Positions 8,801-22,496 are shown, counted from the first letter of the stretch. The stretch is 64,000 nucleotides of DNA from Lepidonotus clava (GCA_936440205.1 OW387133.1:47704374-47768373); one strand, 5' to 3'. Notes: a model not told the origin generated them from the letters alone. A program made the numbers and translations.

Positions 8801-9370
8801 CCAGACGTGTCCTCTTTCCTGAAACAACCGCTAAAGATGAGCCGATCAGAGTAATTAAGCCGAAGTTAGGACAAAACAGTCGAAGTTCGAGATAGGTAGT
8901 AGAAACATAGGGTAAGGGGCCCGATGGCCCGAAGAACGAGGAACGAGGGAACGGAGTAGGGCACGAAGGCCCGAAGTAGTACCGGAAACCGAGGCGTAGT
9001 ATGGTACGAAGACATGGGGAGCGGAACGAGGGAGCGAAGTCCGCGGGGACGAGGGCGCGGCATGCTCGGCCCCACGCTACCAAACAATAGGCGACCGTCG
9101 GCCCGTCGCCCCCGCGGACCGGAACTCAGGGGTGGACCGCCCCCCGGCCGCCCCGTACCCCTACCATAATTTCCCTCCCCCGCAGTCCTCCGTCGACATC
9201 GAGTGCCGATTCCCGATCGATTCGCTCAGCCCCCCCTCGTGCGCGAGGCACGACTCTAGAAACACATCTCGGTTCTTGGCCCGGATTCCCCGTCCGCCCC
9301 GAGACCCGAACAACCCCCACGTTCCTCTGTTGTAAGAATCGGCAACCCCGACTTACCAGAGAACGTCACA

Positions 9371-12300
9371 ATATTCTACTCCTCCCTCCTCCCGTTTGAC
9401 GCAAACCCTGTAGACTCAATAATATGTGCAGCGGGAGGGCCGTGGTCCTCTGGCTGCCACTCTATACCCTTAACGGGTCAAACAGCGGCCCGGCCCTCCC
9501 TGACCCGGCACCAGGCAGGCCCGGCCCGCCGCTGGCCTCTGCAGGGCCGTGAGGTGGCATGACCAAATAGGGTGATCAGGTGATGGAGAGCCAACTTTGA
9601 CAGGCCATAACACTAAATCAGCAGGGACTCGGCAGGCACGACAATAACCGCCCACTGTTTTAGAGGGCCAGGACAGCTCCTGTGTCCCAGCCGGAGGGGA
9701 ATTCTTTGGCAGTAAGACATTCTTGGGAAAGGTCTTAGTCAGCAATATTACCATCAGCTTCCTTGTGCGCGGTGGATTTGGCGTTATTCTATTGCCTCTT
9801 GGTGCTCAAATGAAATCCTTCTATGGAAATACAACTATGTCCATATAAGTATGATACGAAGCATTAGGAATTGCAATTACTGGAAAATGATTAGCTTTAT
9901 AATAATTATCCTCATAGACCTCATGTAGGATGATGACATGACCATAAACATGCCCCTGATTTCACTACCTTTATAATTATATAGCGATCGACACAACGTA
10001 CATCATTTCGGGAACTTTTAAAAGGCTAAAAGACACGACGTCACTACTGCCACTACCTTAATTCTCTGTGGCTGCGACCTCTGGTTTCCGCCGTTTAGTA
10101 CCCCCTACTTGGGTTCCCACGCCCTCCTCATGTTCGCCTTGTCTTACAGGCTGGGGCACGAAAAGGGCCGGGAGGAGGTGGGCGAAGTGGTCGAGTTACC
10201 GCCAATAACCTCTCCTTGTGTCTCTCTGAAGACATGGCCCATTTGACCTTGTTTCTCCCTTGTTTCGTCAATAGCCCAGATCAGGCGAGGCAAACGACGA
10301 CAGGTTATCATTTTGTTAAAGGGCAATTCGATCTATTCCTGTATAGAATGTGCGAGGAACTTATTTATGACACGGGTCTACATTTACCAAATGGTAATGT
10401 CCTTAATGTTAAGAACATTTCCTCATTTCATGAGTAGTGCCATGTATAATCTTCTGTCATCGGTGAGCGTTATACAATCATTAAACGGAATTCGCCTTGA
10501 GTCACCTATTTCAAACCAGCTCATATTGCGAGCTTTCAGACCATGAAGGCCCGACTTTACAGTTAAAAGCTGAGTGCTAGGCTTATATTTCAGATAATCA
10601 AATACAGCTTATCGCCTAAAGGATAAGTAAGTGCTTTATCAAATCTGAGGTAAATACTCACATGTTCCGATGTAAGTAGTATATGGAAAGTATGTCTACG
10701 TGACGTTATCGTTGGGGAATCTGATTAGGAGCCGCGTATATATGAAATATCTTGTGATTTATTGAGTTATCGCTTTCAAGGGTAGGCTAAAAGTGTTGTT
10801 TTATAAATTGATGATTACAATAGACCTCTTCAGTACAAAGTCCATATAGGTATATCGGCCTGATGAGATAGATGGACAGATAAATAGTTAGATAGATCAA
10901 GTAAATTTGTTCAGATATTCAATTTAACCATGTTATAATTATTGGTCGGTTCAATTTGTCATTATCTAAAATATACAGCGCCATCTGAGGAGGGTCACAG
11001 GTCGTGTGTATTATCGCACATTAATAAATCTTACTCTATTAATCTGATATGGAATGCATTAACGCAAGGCACGTTTACTTTACTGATTGCCCAATGTAAA
11101 GTCTCATCTTTTTACATCATCGAAAAAGGCGACATTTTAGATATCTATCGGATAATGCCCATGGGACAGACAAATGAAATAGGAAGCATACAAACTTCAG
11201 TATATTTCAAAATACATTAATTGCTATTATAGCCCTTATATCATTTTGATTATTTGATAAGTTCATTGCATCAATGCGCATGGTTGTCTCGGTAGATTGG
11301 TCTCGGTATACGTACAACGTTCGAGAGACCAAAAAAAATGAACGTGTACAGTATACTGTATAGCGGGAGCATTAATTTTATTTACGCTGAATCAGCACAA
11401 TACAAGTGAACCTTCATCTCCGTTGCATTAAGGATACAAAATACCGTGACCCTTCGCCCTGCATTTCACAGCGATCTACACGGAGCCTTCTACTCTAGAT
11501 GACATATCTTTCCACTTATCCCCCCAAGATAGGTATCGGGTGTTTACCCCGTGAGCAGCCCGCTGTTTTATACTGCTCACACCAGCTCGGCTCGCCTTAC
11601 GGGAGCAGCTCGCAGTGGGCCCAGCGCCCACAGTAAACCTAGAAGTGAGCGCCTGATGGATTGACACACAAGTCGGCGCCTCGCGCCGGTCGCTCCAAGT
11701 TACCCACAGTCCCCACAAGGGGTGTCATGACTGTCACGCCAAAGTGCCAATTAGATTTCTGCTCCGTTTCTCTGACACCCACCCCCCGTCTCCTCCAGTT
11801 CGTGGAAGACCCATAATCAAACGCAGGAGCCGCCGACGTACCCAAGGGAGGGGGAGTAGGCTTGGCGTTTACACACTGCGGTTGAAATCGTAAGATATCT
11901 CCGTTTTTAATCTTTATAAAAGAGCCCGGCGCCAATGTCAACTCCCACACACTTATCAAGCAGTTCGGCCATATTTAATCTTTTGAAGGAGAGACACTGT
12001 TAGAATGCATGTCTTATATCTGGGGGGAAAGGTCCTGGGGAGGGGGGGTAAAAGGCCTGTCACCCTTATATCTATTGATTTTTGTTCATTAATCTATATA
12101 TGTATGGGGTCCCATAATCATTCTTGATTGACTGTTGTTTACATGATCTACCATTACATACTTTGTTATCCTTAATCTGTCTAACGCCCCCTTTACAGTA
12201 GGCATGTCAACTGCTTGCACTGTTAACAGCCAGATTATCCTCACAAGTATGTTGGACCTGGACTGGCTACACATCTTGTCTTGCCTCAGCATTATATAAT

Positions 12301-15300
12301 TATGTCCTCAAGGAAATGTATTGGTGTATTTCAAGTTGAACCAGATATTTTATGTATATGAAAGAGACCTAAGCAAAAACATTATTACTTCTATAGGATT
12401 ATTCCATTTAGGCCTACACATGAACTAGAAAACCTGTTTGAATATACCTCTTAAGCCTTACATGACGTTCTTAGCAAATTACCATCAGGGAAAACGTAAG
12501 AGAAGAACATTATTGTTCTACAGACTTTAATTCTGATGTAATAGAAATAAGTTTATTCCGAAAAGGATATCTAGCAGAATAGTTGATGGAACCATAATCT
12601 ACTTCTTTACAAAAGCGTGCCCCCCATATAAACCCCCAATTGATTACGTAAGCTCTTAGGGCCGGCTGCCCCGGTCTTAATTGAGCTCATGAGGGGTGGG
12701 TTCTGCCTGGTCCCACTTCTACAATTCAAACAGATCCTTCTATAGATGTAAACTTTTTGTCCGCTATAAGTCCAGCTTTATATCCCTATGTAATTACATT
12801 GGTGGGCTGGTGATAAGGCATCCTGGTCCCTTGGGAAAACAGGAGAAGCCGGACAGCGCCACACATGTACACAAACATCAGTCTGAGGCTGGTTCATTTC
12901 CATACCACCTGTTGTCATGGTAACGTATAGGCCTGCCATCCTCCCTGACAAATAAGAAGGTGGAAAATGACCAATAGAAGACTTTCCTGGATTATAATCT
13001 CAATTACCTGTCTTTCCCTCAGAGGGTATTTAGCATTATGACACATGGGTGTATTAGCAAGTTTTCTGTTGTAAGCAGGTATGTAGTCTGGAGTTGGCGT
13101 CTCCAAGTCAATGTTTTCTATTCTAAAGTGCGTGTCTGCATGCTTTTATTGTCATATCGTAAAACTATAGTAAAACCTTGGCAAGTGGCCCCTGGTAAAT
13201 CCGGAATATGAATTAATAAAACCAAGACCCTTTATGTGAACAAATTTCCTATTAATTTTACAGAACGCTTAATCAGTATGTGATTATATAAATACACAGA
13301 AATCTGATTTTGTTTTTTGTTTTCAAAATAGCTAAATGGTCAAATCTAAAGCCGTCGGGTAATTTTTATCTTTGCCCTAGGGATAGACATACGACACCTC
13401 TCAATGCATCATTTGGGAAAATCAGCACTGCATGTACAATGAAAAGCTTAGAATGTGTATGACGTATCAAAGGATGGCATGATTCTGTATACTTTATGAA
13501 ACAGATTATATCTTCTTATTCGATCAGGAATGTAACAAAGCCCTAAACAAGGGTTCTCATTCTTTAACGATTTTGACTGAGAACACTTTCTTTCATCCTG
13601 GCTGGGGTTGGGGTGCTGTATCACTCGTGTCTCCTCCTGTGCCAACGACAGGTTTATCGAAGGCCATAAGAGGACCACCGGCTGTTGTGTGTATCGCCCT
13701 GTCTAAGGGACCACGCACATCAAAGAACACCTGCCTCAGTAAATGTATAGGGGTATGGTCTCTATCTTCTCATATATTCAATCATTTTATATATTCGATC
13801 ATCACAGACAGGACTGTCAAAAACCTTGTTATGACAATAAATGTTGCTACGGCGTTAAACCCTAATAACCAACCAACCAACACCTTCTTTCATTTAATCA
13901 AAATCATGCCTTACCCAAGTTGGTGAATATTTCAGGGGGTCAATACAAGGGCACCTTACACATATTTCTACTTTATGTTTTTATGTATTCCAAATCATAT
14001 TAGTCTTAGGCCTACTAGAATAGAAAACCTTTGTTTGAATGTACTTAAATCAAGCACCCTTTGCATCCGCGTATGCCCATTTGCCTGAACTTAAAATAGG
14101 TTGTTTCAATTCCAGCTTGGCAACAACAGGCATTCAGTTAGAAACGCCGGGACCTCTTTCATCTCCGCAAAGCGGGCCCCCGGCCGGCAGTTGGGTAAAA
14201 TGACGCCCGGTAATATCACAGTGCTTCCTTCGTCCACGGCCCCTGATCAGAGGAACCCCAATCCGTAATCTGCCTTTTATACGGCGGGCATAAGGCAGAT
14301 ACCGCTGGGGCTAATTAAGTCGTGTCGTCTGGCCGGGGGCTGGGTGCGCCTCTGTGATAGAGATAGGGGCCACTCACGGCCTCCACAGACCATCAATTAC
14401 TGCGCCATGACCTACTAATGACAAAAAATAGACCCGGAAGCCACCCTACCAACGGGGCCGAGTTGGCTTCCGTATACACGTTTTGAAGGAACCCCCGGAA
14501 TTCGGATTTTATTTGACCCAGTTATGACTTCCAATTGAATAAAAGTTTAAAGTTCTGCCAAATTGATTGATTAGTCCTCCAGTAGCCTTACATGTAGGAG
14601 TACAGGTTGTTTGTTGTTGATGCCAGCAACCGGCCGGTTTGTGATACACAATTGTCAGACGCACAGCGATATAGCAACTAATTACCATGTATATGGCGCC
14701 TATATCAGTCATTGTGTGGAGATTACAGCAAAATGTTGGTTGTAATTAGCCACTCCATACTAGTCGGAAAAAAACCTGCTCATTATTACATGTGATAATA
14801 ACTGTGTGGGAACGAAACCCTAATGTTACGGTATGACTAAATAACCAACTTAAAAGAAATTTCATCTTGATAATTAATGCCTGTACTGCCCAACTGTCTA
14901 TTCCAATAGTCCCTTGGATCGGTCAAATGAAAGTGTGCCCCAAAAGAAACCTCATGAGACAGATTAAAAGTCATCTCCCTACTCAGTCGTGGAGGCACGA
15001 ACAGCAGTGAGCGGAGGAGAGTCACTACCATGCGTCTATGTTGAAGGTTTTCCTGCAGATTTATATGTTTTATTGTATTTTTACGCAACATCATTTGATA
15101 ATGCAATAACCTAGATTTTCATAATTATAATATAATTAATCTGATATGGAGATGGAGGGTAATTAATCTTTTTTCACGGCTTCATTTGATTAAGGGCCCT
15201 ATATGGTGATGTTTAAAACGCTAATTAAACTTATTACTATGCGTGTTTTTTTTCTTACGTACATTATCAAAAGCAAAGTAAGAACAAAGCCTCATAGATG

Positions 15301-15574
15301 TTATATATCTGAGTTATGGTAATAGAGACATAATTATTATGTGGTGTTACTTCAAACGATTTAATCGATTCCCGCCTCAGAATACTATTATTCTGTTAAT
15401 TTGAGAAGGCAGACCGTCTGTGGCCAACAGAAATCTAATTTTGCCATATGACCTCTGCCCTATGACCAGCCGTATAATGGCCTCATCCTGCAGCAGAAAA
15501 GGGGCGCTCAATTTGTTTTATATGATTAAAGGACTAATATTATACCGATACAAATTGACGTAACTGGAATGAAT
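9371..15574. other. Gene-poor stretch with GC-rich islands
   Basis: AT-rich sequence without a convincing exon. GC-rich islands stand out at about 9430-9770, 11430-11870 and 14160-14480. The last contains homeodomain-type CATCAATTA and TAATTAAG words. Imperfect GATA-type repeats occur near 10870. Short frames in either strand here are no longer than chance would give. TAGGCCTA palindromes occur near 12411 and 14009. Confidence 0.5.
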
Positions 15575-16393
15575 ACTGGAGAACTCGGTCTGCAGGAGAA
15601 CTCAGTCTGGGAGAACTGGGTCCGCTGGAGAACTGGGTCCACTGAGGTGAACTATAGAGGTTTAATTATCCGTTTAAAGTTAATGCGTGTTTATGTTGTT
15701 ACGTTGTATAGATAATAGCTAGCTCCATTCGCAGTCTCCCTCCTCGTCGACTGCGGTCGTCCAATACATAATTATAGTTCCCTTATCATGTAAGACGTGA
15801 ACACTCGTTGTGAAAGGATTTGTTGTTTATTATCCAATGTCTAGTCGTTCCGTGACAAGAACTCGATTGACCATGATCAGTCCCGAGGTTAGAGTTCCCT
15901 CAAACACATTCAGTCAACGCTCCGCGCTCTAACACAATTTCTATATGCCTCTCTCCAGAACCTAGACTGCAGATTAAAGGTCCAACCTTCACAGGATGTT
16001 TACTCACACAGTGCTTGCAGCTACTCTGGCTAGCTAAGAGCGGAACACATTATTATATGGTGGTACGTCACACCTTAACTCCTCCCTCATTTCACTACTG
16101 TCAAAGTGAAACATTGGCTTACACGTGTGCTTCTAAGCTCACGTCATGCTGCCCAAACATGGACTGGCCACCCGCGTCAGTACAGAGGTATGGAGAATAT
16201 CCTTAGTAATAGAAAGCAAACTAAATATATATCCCTCTCTTCTTATAGATCCCTAGGATTCATACTTAAAAGGCTAATACGTACCTTTTCCACATTTTGT
16301 GGGTGGGTTACTGCCAAAACATCATTGGGACTTAGTTCCCCAGCGGACCGAGCTCTCCTGGACCGAGTTCTCCTGTAGACCAAGTTCTCCAGT
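15575..16393. mobile_element. Non-autonomous element with inverted four-unit ends
   Basis: The left end holds four tandem copies of a 15-18 bp unit (GGAGAACTSRGTCY type) at about 15578-15645. The right end holds four copies in the opposite direction at about 16333-16391. Unit order and spacers also match when one end is reverse-complemented: each arm begins CTGGAGAACT and has the spacer GCT between its third and fourth units. The 690-bp interior codes for nothing recognisable. This looks like a MITE or foldback element. No clear target-site duplication was found, so the superfamily is open. Confidence 0.7.
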
Positions 16394-18086
16394 TACCACT
16401 GGGAATATAACTGTTACTTAAGAGTGGTTTAAAGAAGGAACTTATAGAGTATGGCAACAGATTAAAAGTTTTAAATGTGTGCACTAGTATTGACGAAGTT
16501 CCTTTTCTAATCAAATTGAATCATAGATTATACCAAAAGACATCATTTTGAACTCTCCATTGACGACCAGCTAAATAATCATAAAGTTATCAAATTTCTG
16601 AAAACATAAATTCTCGATAATGACTGGCCCTAAATATCTGGGTTCATGCATATCTCTACAGTCTATCCTCCCCAGTACTTCAATCCACTTAATTAAAGAT
16701 CAAAATGCCTTAGCGGCTGATCAAAATTCTTTGATAGGCCTAGTCCTTATCCCCACATCCTGGAGTATGTGTAGGTCTACAGACTCAAATACTACTATGT
16801 TCATTAAGACCCCGGTTGAATTTACAGAAAGATGATCTAATTTCTCTCCCACTAGGCCTACATGATATCATTAACATCCAATCTGTATTTAACTAAGAGT
16901 GATTTAACTTCGTCACAAGAGCCAAATCAGTCTCTACCGGTTGCAGCCCTTGGGTAATGTGTTGTAGTCTGATCAAATATCGTATCAGCTTTATCATTAT
17001 GAAACCTGACAGGAATGTTTTAATCAACAACGAAAATGATGTGGTCATATGATAAAAAGCGCTTGGAATCAATAAAGCCTTACTAAGGCCTATATCTTAT
17101 TTCCCATGATAATATTTTCATGGAAGCAATTCATTTATCTATAGATCTAATCTACCTGGTATAGCATACCATGCAGATTGGAGCAGGAGGTTTTATATCG
17201 ACCTTCAGACAAGATCGTCGCTTTTGATCAGGGTTCAGGCAAATGAAAAAAGGGGCGATGATTGGCTAGTGTACCAGCAACAACTCTCATCTGGCGTAAA
17301 CTGACACAACAATGACTTGACTTCCTCTTCTCACATGACAAACCGCTTTAACGGGCCCCACCGCCCACCCTCACAAAAGCCGCTTTACAAATGATCAATT
17401 TCATCTATTATCGCCCGTCGATGGATTGATGCTTTGCGTGCCGTGATGGCATTGTCGTCTGCTGCAGTTTTCCCGCGCTTCGTCCCATAGCTGTCAGACT
17501 CTTCATCAGAGTTTATCTTGTGGCGCCGGTACCGGAAGAACGCCCGCCGTGCCTTTCTAATGCATTCCCGTCTCGCCGGTAATAAGCTCCATCCAGTGGT
17601 GGGGTTCTAAAACATCAGGGTCTAAATAGCTCGCCATCTGGCAGCTGGGCTCTATTTCTGACAGATGTAGGTTGGTGAGACGCACCAGGAAGAACGTTTT
17701 GTCTTGTCTTGGTGCTGGTAGCTTATGAAACTGGATTACCTTCCCAATAACCTTCAAATTGGCTCCAAAAGCCAATCAGCATTACAAATTTGACCCAAAC
17801 ACTAGAATTGAGCCTCTGTATTGTTATAATGCTTGGAAAGTGAAGGGTCTGAGCAGTGAATTCCGTGATGTGACTTTTTTTGTAAAAAGTGGGCCTGTTG
17901 AAGTAGGAGGTGAATTGCATAAAGTGATTTGTTTCCCGTGAAAGCTCACACCTTTAGCTTTTTTGACGGTGAAAATGGGACTACACAATGCCGATTAACA
18001 ACTTGCATGCTTCACGTTCATCACGCTAAAAACTTTACATTTTATCTAGCAACCTATAGGCCTATGCACATGGTTCTTTTTTTTAT
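16394..18086. other. Intergenic stretch with one GC-rich island
   Basis: AT-rich to about 17200, then an island at 17220-17600 with CAAATGATCAATTTCATC and GATGGATTGATG words that resemble homeodomain/TALE sites. Short frames at 17557-17775 (minus) and 17759-17941 (plus) are not recognisable. I see no gene. Confidence 0.45.
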
Positions 18087-18246
18087 AGGGGCCTTCCATT
18101 TAGTACGTACGCAAAAATTAAAAAATTCTAGACCCCCCCCCGTCTCCTTAGGCTAAACTATGCATTGGATTTGTATAGGAACGTACGCAAAATTCCTAAA
18201 ATCTCAGACCCCCCCCCAACCCCTTTGGTGCGTACTATGTGTGACA
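18087..18246. repeat. Short MITE-like repeat with ACGTACGC ends
   Basis: A left part AGGGGCC followed by TTAGTACGTACGCAAAA is echoed by a second ACGTACGCAAAATT copy 76 bases later. Each copy is followed by a run of C (about 18133 and 18210). The right end reads GGTGCGTACTA, inverted to the left TAGTACGTACG. The layout resembles small palindromic repeats common in marine animal genomes. Confidence 0.4.
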
Positions 18247-21200
18247 TTTTCTCTCATTTTGTGTTCACATTGTGTATTCTATTTTCATTCATCAGGGACC
18301 GATAAAGCATATTCAATTCAAAATCATTACAAATTTGTTCATTTACAGGTTTGTATTCATTACAAAACTTGGAAACAATTTTAGAAACGTCTGAAAACTT
18401 CAAATATACTTGGGACGATTCTAGTGCAGAAAGGTCGGTGACTTTTTTCGCCTAAAGTTTCTACAAACCATAGCTCTTTCCGGGCCTGTCCATAACTCTA
18501 ATCTGTTGTTTTGGGTGTCATTTTAGTCTTTGTGCCGAGTTTCTATAATATAACAAGATTCTGACCTTCTGATTCTAATATAACAAGATTCTGAGCTTAA
18601 TAACTGTCTACTTACCCCATGAATCTCTGCCTCCTCCACCCAACCATATTCATAACATGCATGGGTTGAATAAAACATGCGTGGCAGAAAAGAAGTGTCT
18701 TTTCCCCAATAAAAGATGCATAAAATACGTGTCACCCATGAGCTGAAAGACAATTGATCGCTTGTCATATGAACTTTTTGAGCGTTTAAATTAATTATTT
18801 CAGGTTATCATCTTTTAATGGTCTCCTGTCTCTTAAATGTCAAAAGTGACAAATATGGCCATGTGCTCCTAGTATCTGAACAAGCAGAGTTCTTCATACA
18901 GTCCATATTGCAATACAGCTTCGATCCTCTTTTGTGTTTGCAGTTCATTGTGGAAAATATCAATATGGTTTGACGAAGAATCTAAGACTAATATAAATTG
19001 CTATATATAATGAAAAGAATATGACCAGATTATGCTAAGCATCAGTTTCTTTCCCTGGGATCAAACAAGATACAAAGAAGCGTAACCTAGGGGGACAGAC
19101 CTGGGGACAGATGCTGTACAGGTATATATAGTGATTGACCAGACGATGGACAGAAGTACCAGAATCTATATAGGGGTCCTGGAGAGTAAACTGGGATACT
19201 AGATGACAGACACTGGCCCAGATATCAGATAGGGTAGGAATAAAAAAGGGAACTGACTAATATCTAACGTATTCCTCTGAATATCATCCATAGCAATTCT
19301 AGAAAGACGACAAATATAAAAAACAACAAATATAAAAAACAAATGAAGTGTTTAAGTCCATCGCCAGAAGCAGATTTTGGGGTGATTCTATAATGAATTG
19401 CAGGCAACAGCCCAGTGATAACAGGACGTTACACCATCCATAATGTCTCATTCATTTGATAATCTCATTTCTAACACTTTTAAGGTAGTGACTGTACATC
19501 TGACTGCAAATTTCTGGTGACAGGATTTTTAAAGTGTTTTTTTTTCAAGTTATTATTGAAATTTGCAAACACCCACCACGTCACGTTAGTGTTTATGAAT
19601 AACATCAGAGATCTGATGGCGTGAGAGCAGAAATAAGATTTGAATAGAATTTGTCATAACATTCACTTTGCAAAGGGATCGGGTTGCCAATGAGTCCACT
19701 TGGAGGGAGTCACTTTTTGCCCCATTCCACCATTGTGTTGGCGTCACAAGTTGTTGCTCGTCGCATTTGGTTATTTCTGGACAGAGGTGGTTCCGGCACA
19801 TTGCCGCTCGGCCTGATTTTCCGCCGATAAAACCGACTTCGGCAACACAAAAACAGCCAGACTCCTCTGCGAGTCATTCTTTCCCTCTGCCCCTCCACGC
19901 CATTAATGTCCCACCCACCACCACTCGTCACTCACCCCCCCCCCCCCCTCCCACATCCCGTTCTCCCCCATGTCGCCAGCTCAGCCTCATTCCTCCAGAC
20001 GTGATCCCTTGGCGCAAGCATTAAGAGATCAAGGCTTTTCGGGCTGACTTTTCCCCTATGCCGCCACCACGTTGCCAGCCGCAGTCACACGTACCCCTGC
20101 CCGGCAGGGGCTTGGTGCTGCGCTTGTCGCTCACATCAAATTTTCATGGTCCGGATGGAGTGCCGAGAAGTCCCCCTCGGACACTTTGCAGGATCCAGGT
20201 TTCTTTTGAAGCAACGGTCCCAAAGGGCGAGGCGCGACGCGGGGAGAGCGTCTTCAGCCTCTGAGCGACGTGCGGTCCTCATAAGCAACCCTCATTTGCG
20301 TCAATCTTTGATCCATTCCCAAAGAAGGTGGTGCCGACTCCTAGCATTCACGACAAGTTATGCCTTTCTAGACCACTAGCGTCTAGGTAATATAGGATAA
20401 TATTTGCATCCCAAGAAGGTTTCTTTTAGTGCTGCATGGTTCATGAATTGCTGCGTAGGCAAATAGTGTTTTTCTAATAATTGGATTGAATTAACATCGA
20501 AATATCCACTTTAGCATGCCTTTAATGCACGGTAATTTCTCATAAAGTCCCGAACAAGAGTTGAAGAGACATCAACAGTTTCATTTTCAATTTAAGTTTG
20601 GCTGATTAATATTTGCTCTGGGCCCCTGTGCCTATCTCTGTTAAAACATAGCAATCAGCAACAAGAATATAAAGCTCCCAAAACACCCAGCAAAGTTACT
20701 TTTCCTTCATCCCCAATAGGGCAAGGCTGTTTGAGTAAGGAGACCCATTACACAGCCCACAAATCCGGATCGGCGCACGGGGTGCCAGCCGCGGCTGGAA
20801 GACTGTGCACATTACGGATTAGAACCAGGGATTGCTTCAATGGCCATCGTGCTATGAATATTTTTTCAGCCAAGTAGCGCAGTTACACCTCCATCGATTT
20901 CAATTACTACAGCGAGGTTATTCTGGGTGGAAATGCTGGGGTCGGCAATGGATTCGGATGCAGTCGAGCGTGGAAAAGATGTCCTGCTGACTCGATATTA
21001 CCGGGGATATTTCCCTCCGGAAGCACACGGGCCCTTGGTCATGCGCATGCCGTTCACATGTAAGGCCTCGCTGTACATTTTGATTTCCGTGTTATTTTTT
21101 CTATGATGTCACAGTCTGGGAAGACGGGAGGCGTCATAAAAACGTGATCTCATTATGTTTGGGTAGGACCAGGCAGACCTCTTTGGTGTTCTTCACATCC

Positions 21201-21935
21201 CATACAGGAGCGTGAGTACGACTGGGGGAGGGTCGCACCTCAGTCACCGTTATCTGGCCGATAACAAGCCCAGGTCTCGGGGGACCTTTCTCAGATCAAT
21301 ACCAATCTGTCTAATGTGGACAGTTCCAGATGAAAGACTGGCCATAACCGCCGTGCCCACATTCTCTGGTTTATTTTCAATGGGGGGAGTGGTTGGGAAT
21401 TGACAGATCCTTGAAACAGCGAAAATAGATCTACTCTCTGGTATTTTAGAAAATGGATTCAATCGAAATTTTCAAACAAAGCACACAAAGAAATGTCAAA
21501 GTGTTGCATGCAAAGATCCTTATCGTATTCGGAGGTACAACAGAACTCTTTCCGAATTGAACTCCTAGTTTTTACATGGTCAAGTTGCTTTTAGCTCCCA
21601 AAAGCTAAGGAAGACAAGGTACTATCGATGATTGAGACCAAAATGTTAATGCCCTGAAAGTACGTAGACCTCATTAGATAACGATAGTCTACTGCTTTTC
21701 TAATCGCCTGTTTTATCATATCATACATGGGCTAACATGGCATTTGCGGGGACCAGAAGCCCACATGGGTATGGAAACATTGAAACCAACCATTGCAGGG
21801 TTAACAACGCATTCCGTCCCCGTGTCAACACTACATCATGGCTGGGTTTACTCAGCTAGCCGCAGTGTATCATCACGGGTGATGTCTGGGTTGGGACCCT
21901 GCCGCAGCAGAGCAGTTATTCCATCGAATATCATA
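18247..21935. other. Intergenic stretch
   Basis: No gene seen. A direct duplication of ATATAACAAGATTCTGA lies at about 18547-18593, and AATATAAAAAACAA is doubled near 19311-19341. A 14-base C run is at 19935-19948. GC-rich islands lie at about 19690-20360 and 20750-21380; the second holds CATCGATTTCAATTACT and paired GATA words, as in enhancers. A 118-codon frame at 19668-20024 is C-rich and probably chance. Confidence 0.45.
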
Positions 21936-21938
21936 ACG

Positions 21939-22496
21939 TCACAAAGGCGTAGCCTCTACAAATATCACTCCACACTGAGGATGAATTACCGGCCCCAGTG
22001 CCACGTCTAGCATATGATATGCGGCATTTACGTATACAGAGCTGGATACGGTCTTTTGCAAGTGTGCAGGAAGTACACTCCATAAAGTTTCTCCTCTATA
22101 GAAAGGACTCCTAAGAATCCTTTCCTTACTGGTAAATGCCATTTTCAATTTAACCTTGTTAGCACTCCTAAGGTTCTTTTCATCCTTTTGAGCCCTTACA
22201 TTTCGAGTATCCCTACTAATTTTATACATCATCTTTAGAAGAATTAGTTTTCTTCTATTTTCCAACATTGCCAGTCCCAATTCACCATGTATTTCCATCA
22301 TTTCTAGTGTTGAGATATACTCATTACGTTGCAATACAGTCTTTATCGCCCTGTTCTGCAGGGGTTGTAATCTATTCACCTTTCTCTTATTTCTAGAGTC
22401 ACAAACAAATCCACTATAATCAAAAAGGGGTAATATCATCTGTTTATACAACAGTAATGCCGTATCTTTATCTATAAATTTCCTTACCATAGCCAT
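21939..22496 (-). pseudogene. LINE ORF2 C-terminal region
   Basis: A 185-codon open piece with the post-RT region of CR1/Daphne-group elements: LLYKQMILPLFDYSG, then RLQPLQNRAIKTVL, then RSPFYRGETLWSVLPAHLQ. It ends with its own stop at 21939, which is probably the original end of ORF2. No poly-A or microsatellite tail is evident right after it. Confidence 0.8.

Larger units (their letters stand above)
1..9370 (+). mobile_element. Large Ty3/Gypsy LTR retroelement, right-hand part
   Basis: This is the 3' portion of an LTR retroelement fossil; the left end (gag, protease, reverse transcriptase, 5' LTR) would lie before position 1. The parts seen in order are an integrase region, a non-coding stretch with a TATA/initiator core, a long zinc-finger open frame, an unassigned 2.6 kb stretch, a hairpin array, a polypurine-like tract and a 3' LTR. 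Base composition (GC- and purine-rich, many GAACGA words) sets the whole block apart from the AT-rich DNA after 9370. More than 8 kb lies between integrase and element end, so it would be among the larger Gypsy elements, comparable in scale to planarian Burro or plant Ogre elements. At least one break is visible in pol. No age can be given because only one LTR is present. An alternative is two nested or adjacent elements. Confidence 0.7.
8420..9370 (+). mobile_element. Probable 3' LTR of the Gypsy element
   Basis: The left end TGTGATG and right end CGTCACA form a near-perfect short inverted pair of the TG...CA type. The polypurine-like tract lies immediately to the left, and the base composition changes to host-like AT-rich DNA right after 9370. 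U3 holds tandem repeats and a core promoter, an AATAAA lies at 8767-8772, and about 580 bases of GC-rich U5 would follow. Element-like sequence ends at 9370, so a shorter LTR ending near 8826 is less likely. The second LTR is outside the window, so the boundaries rest on end motifs only. Confidence 0.55.

Noticed and set aside
8420-8826. Shorter LTR ending at CTGAAACA
   Set aside because: Element-like composition continues to about 9370, where CGTCACA forms a better inverted match to TGTGATG.
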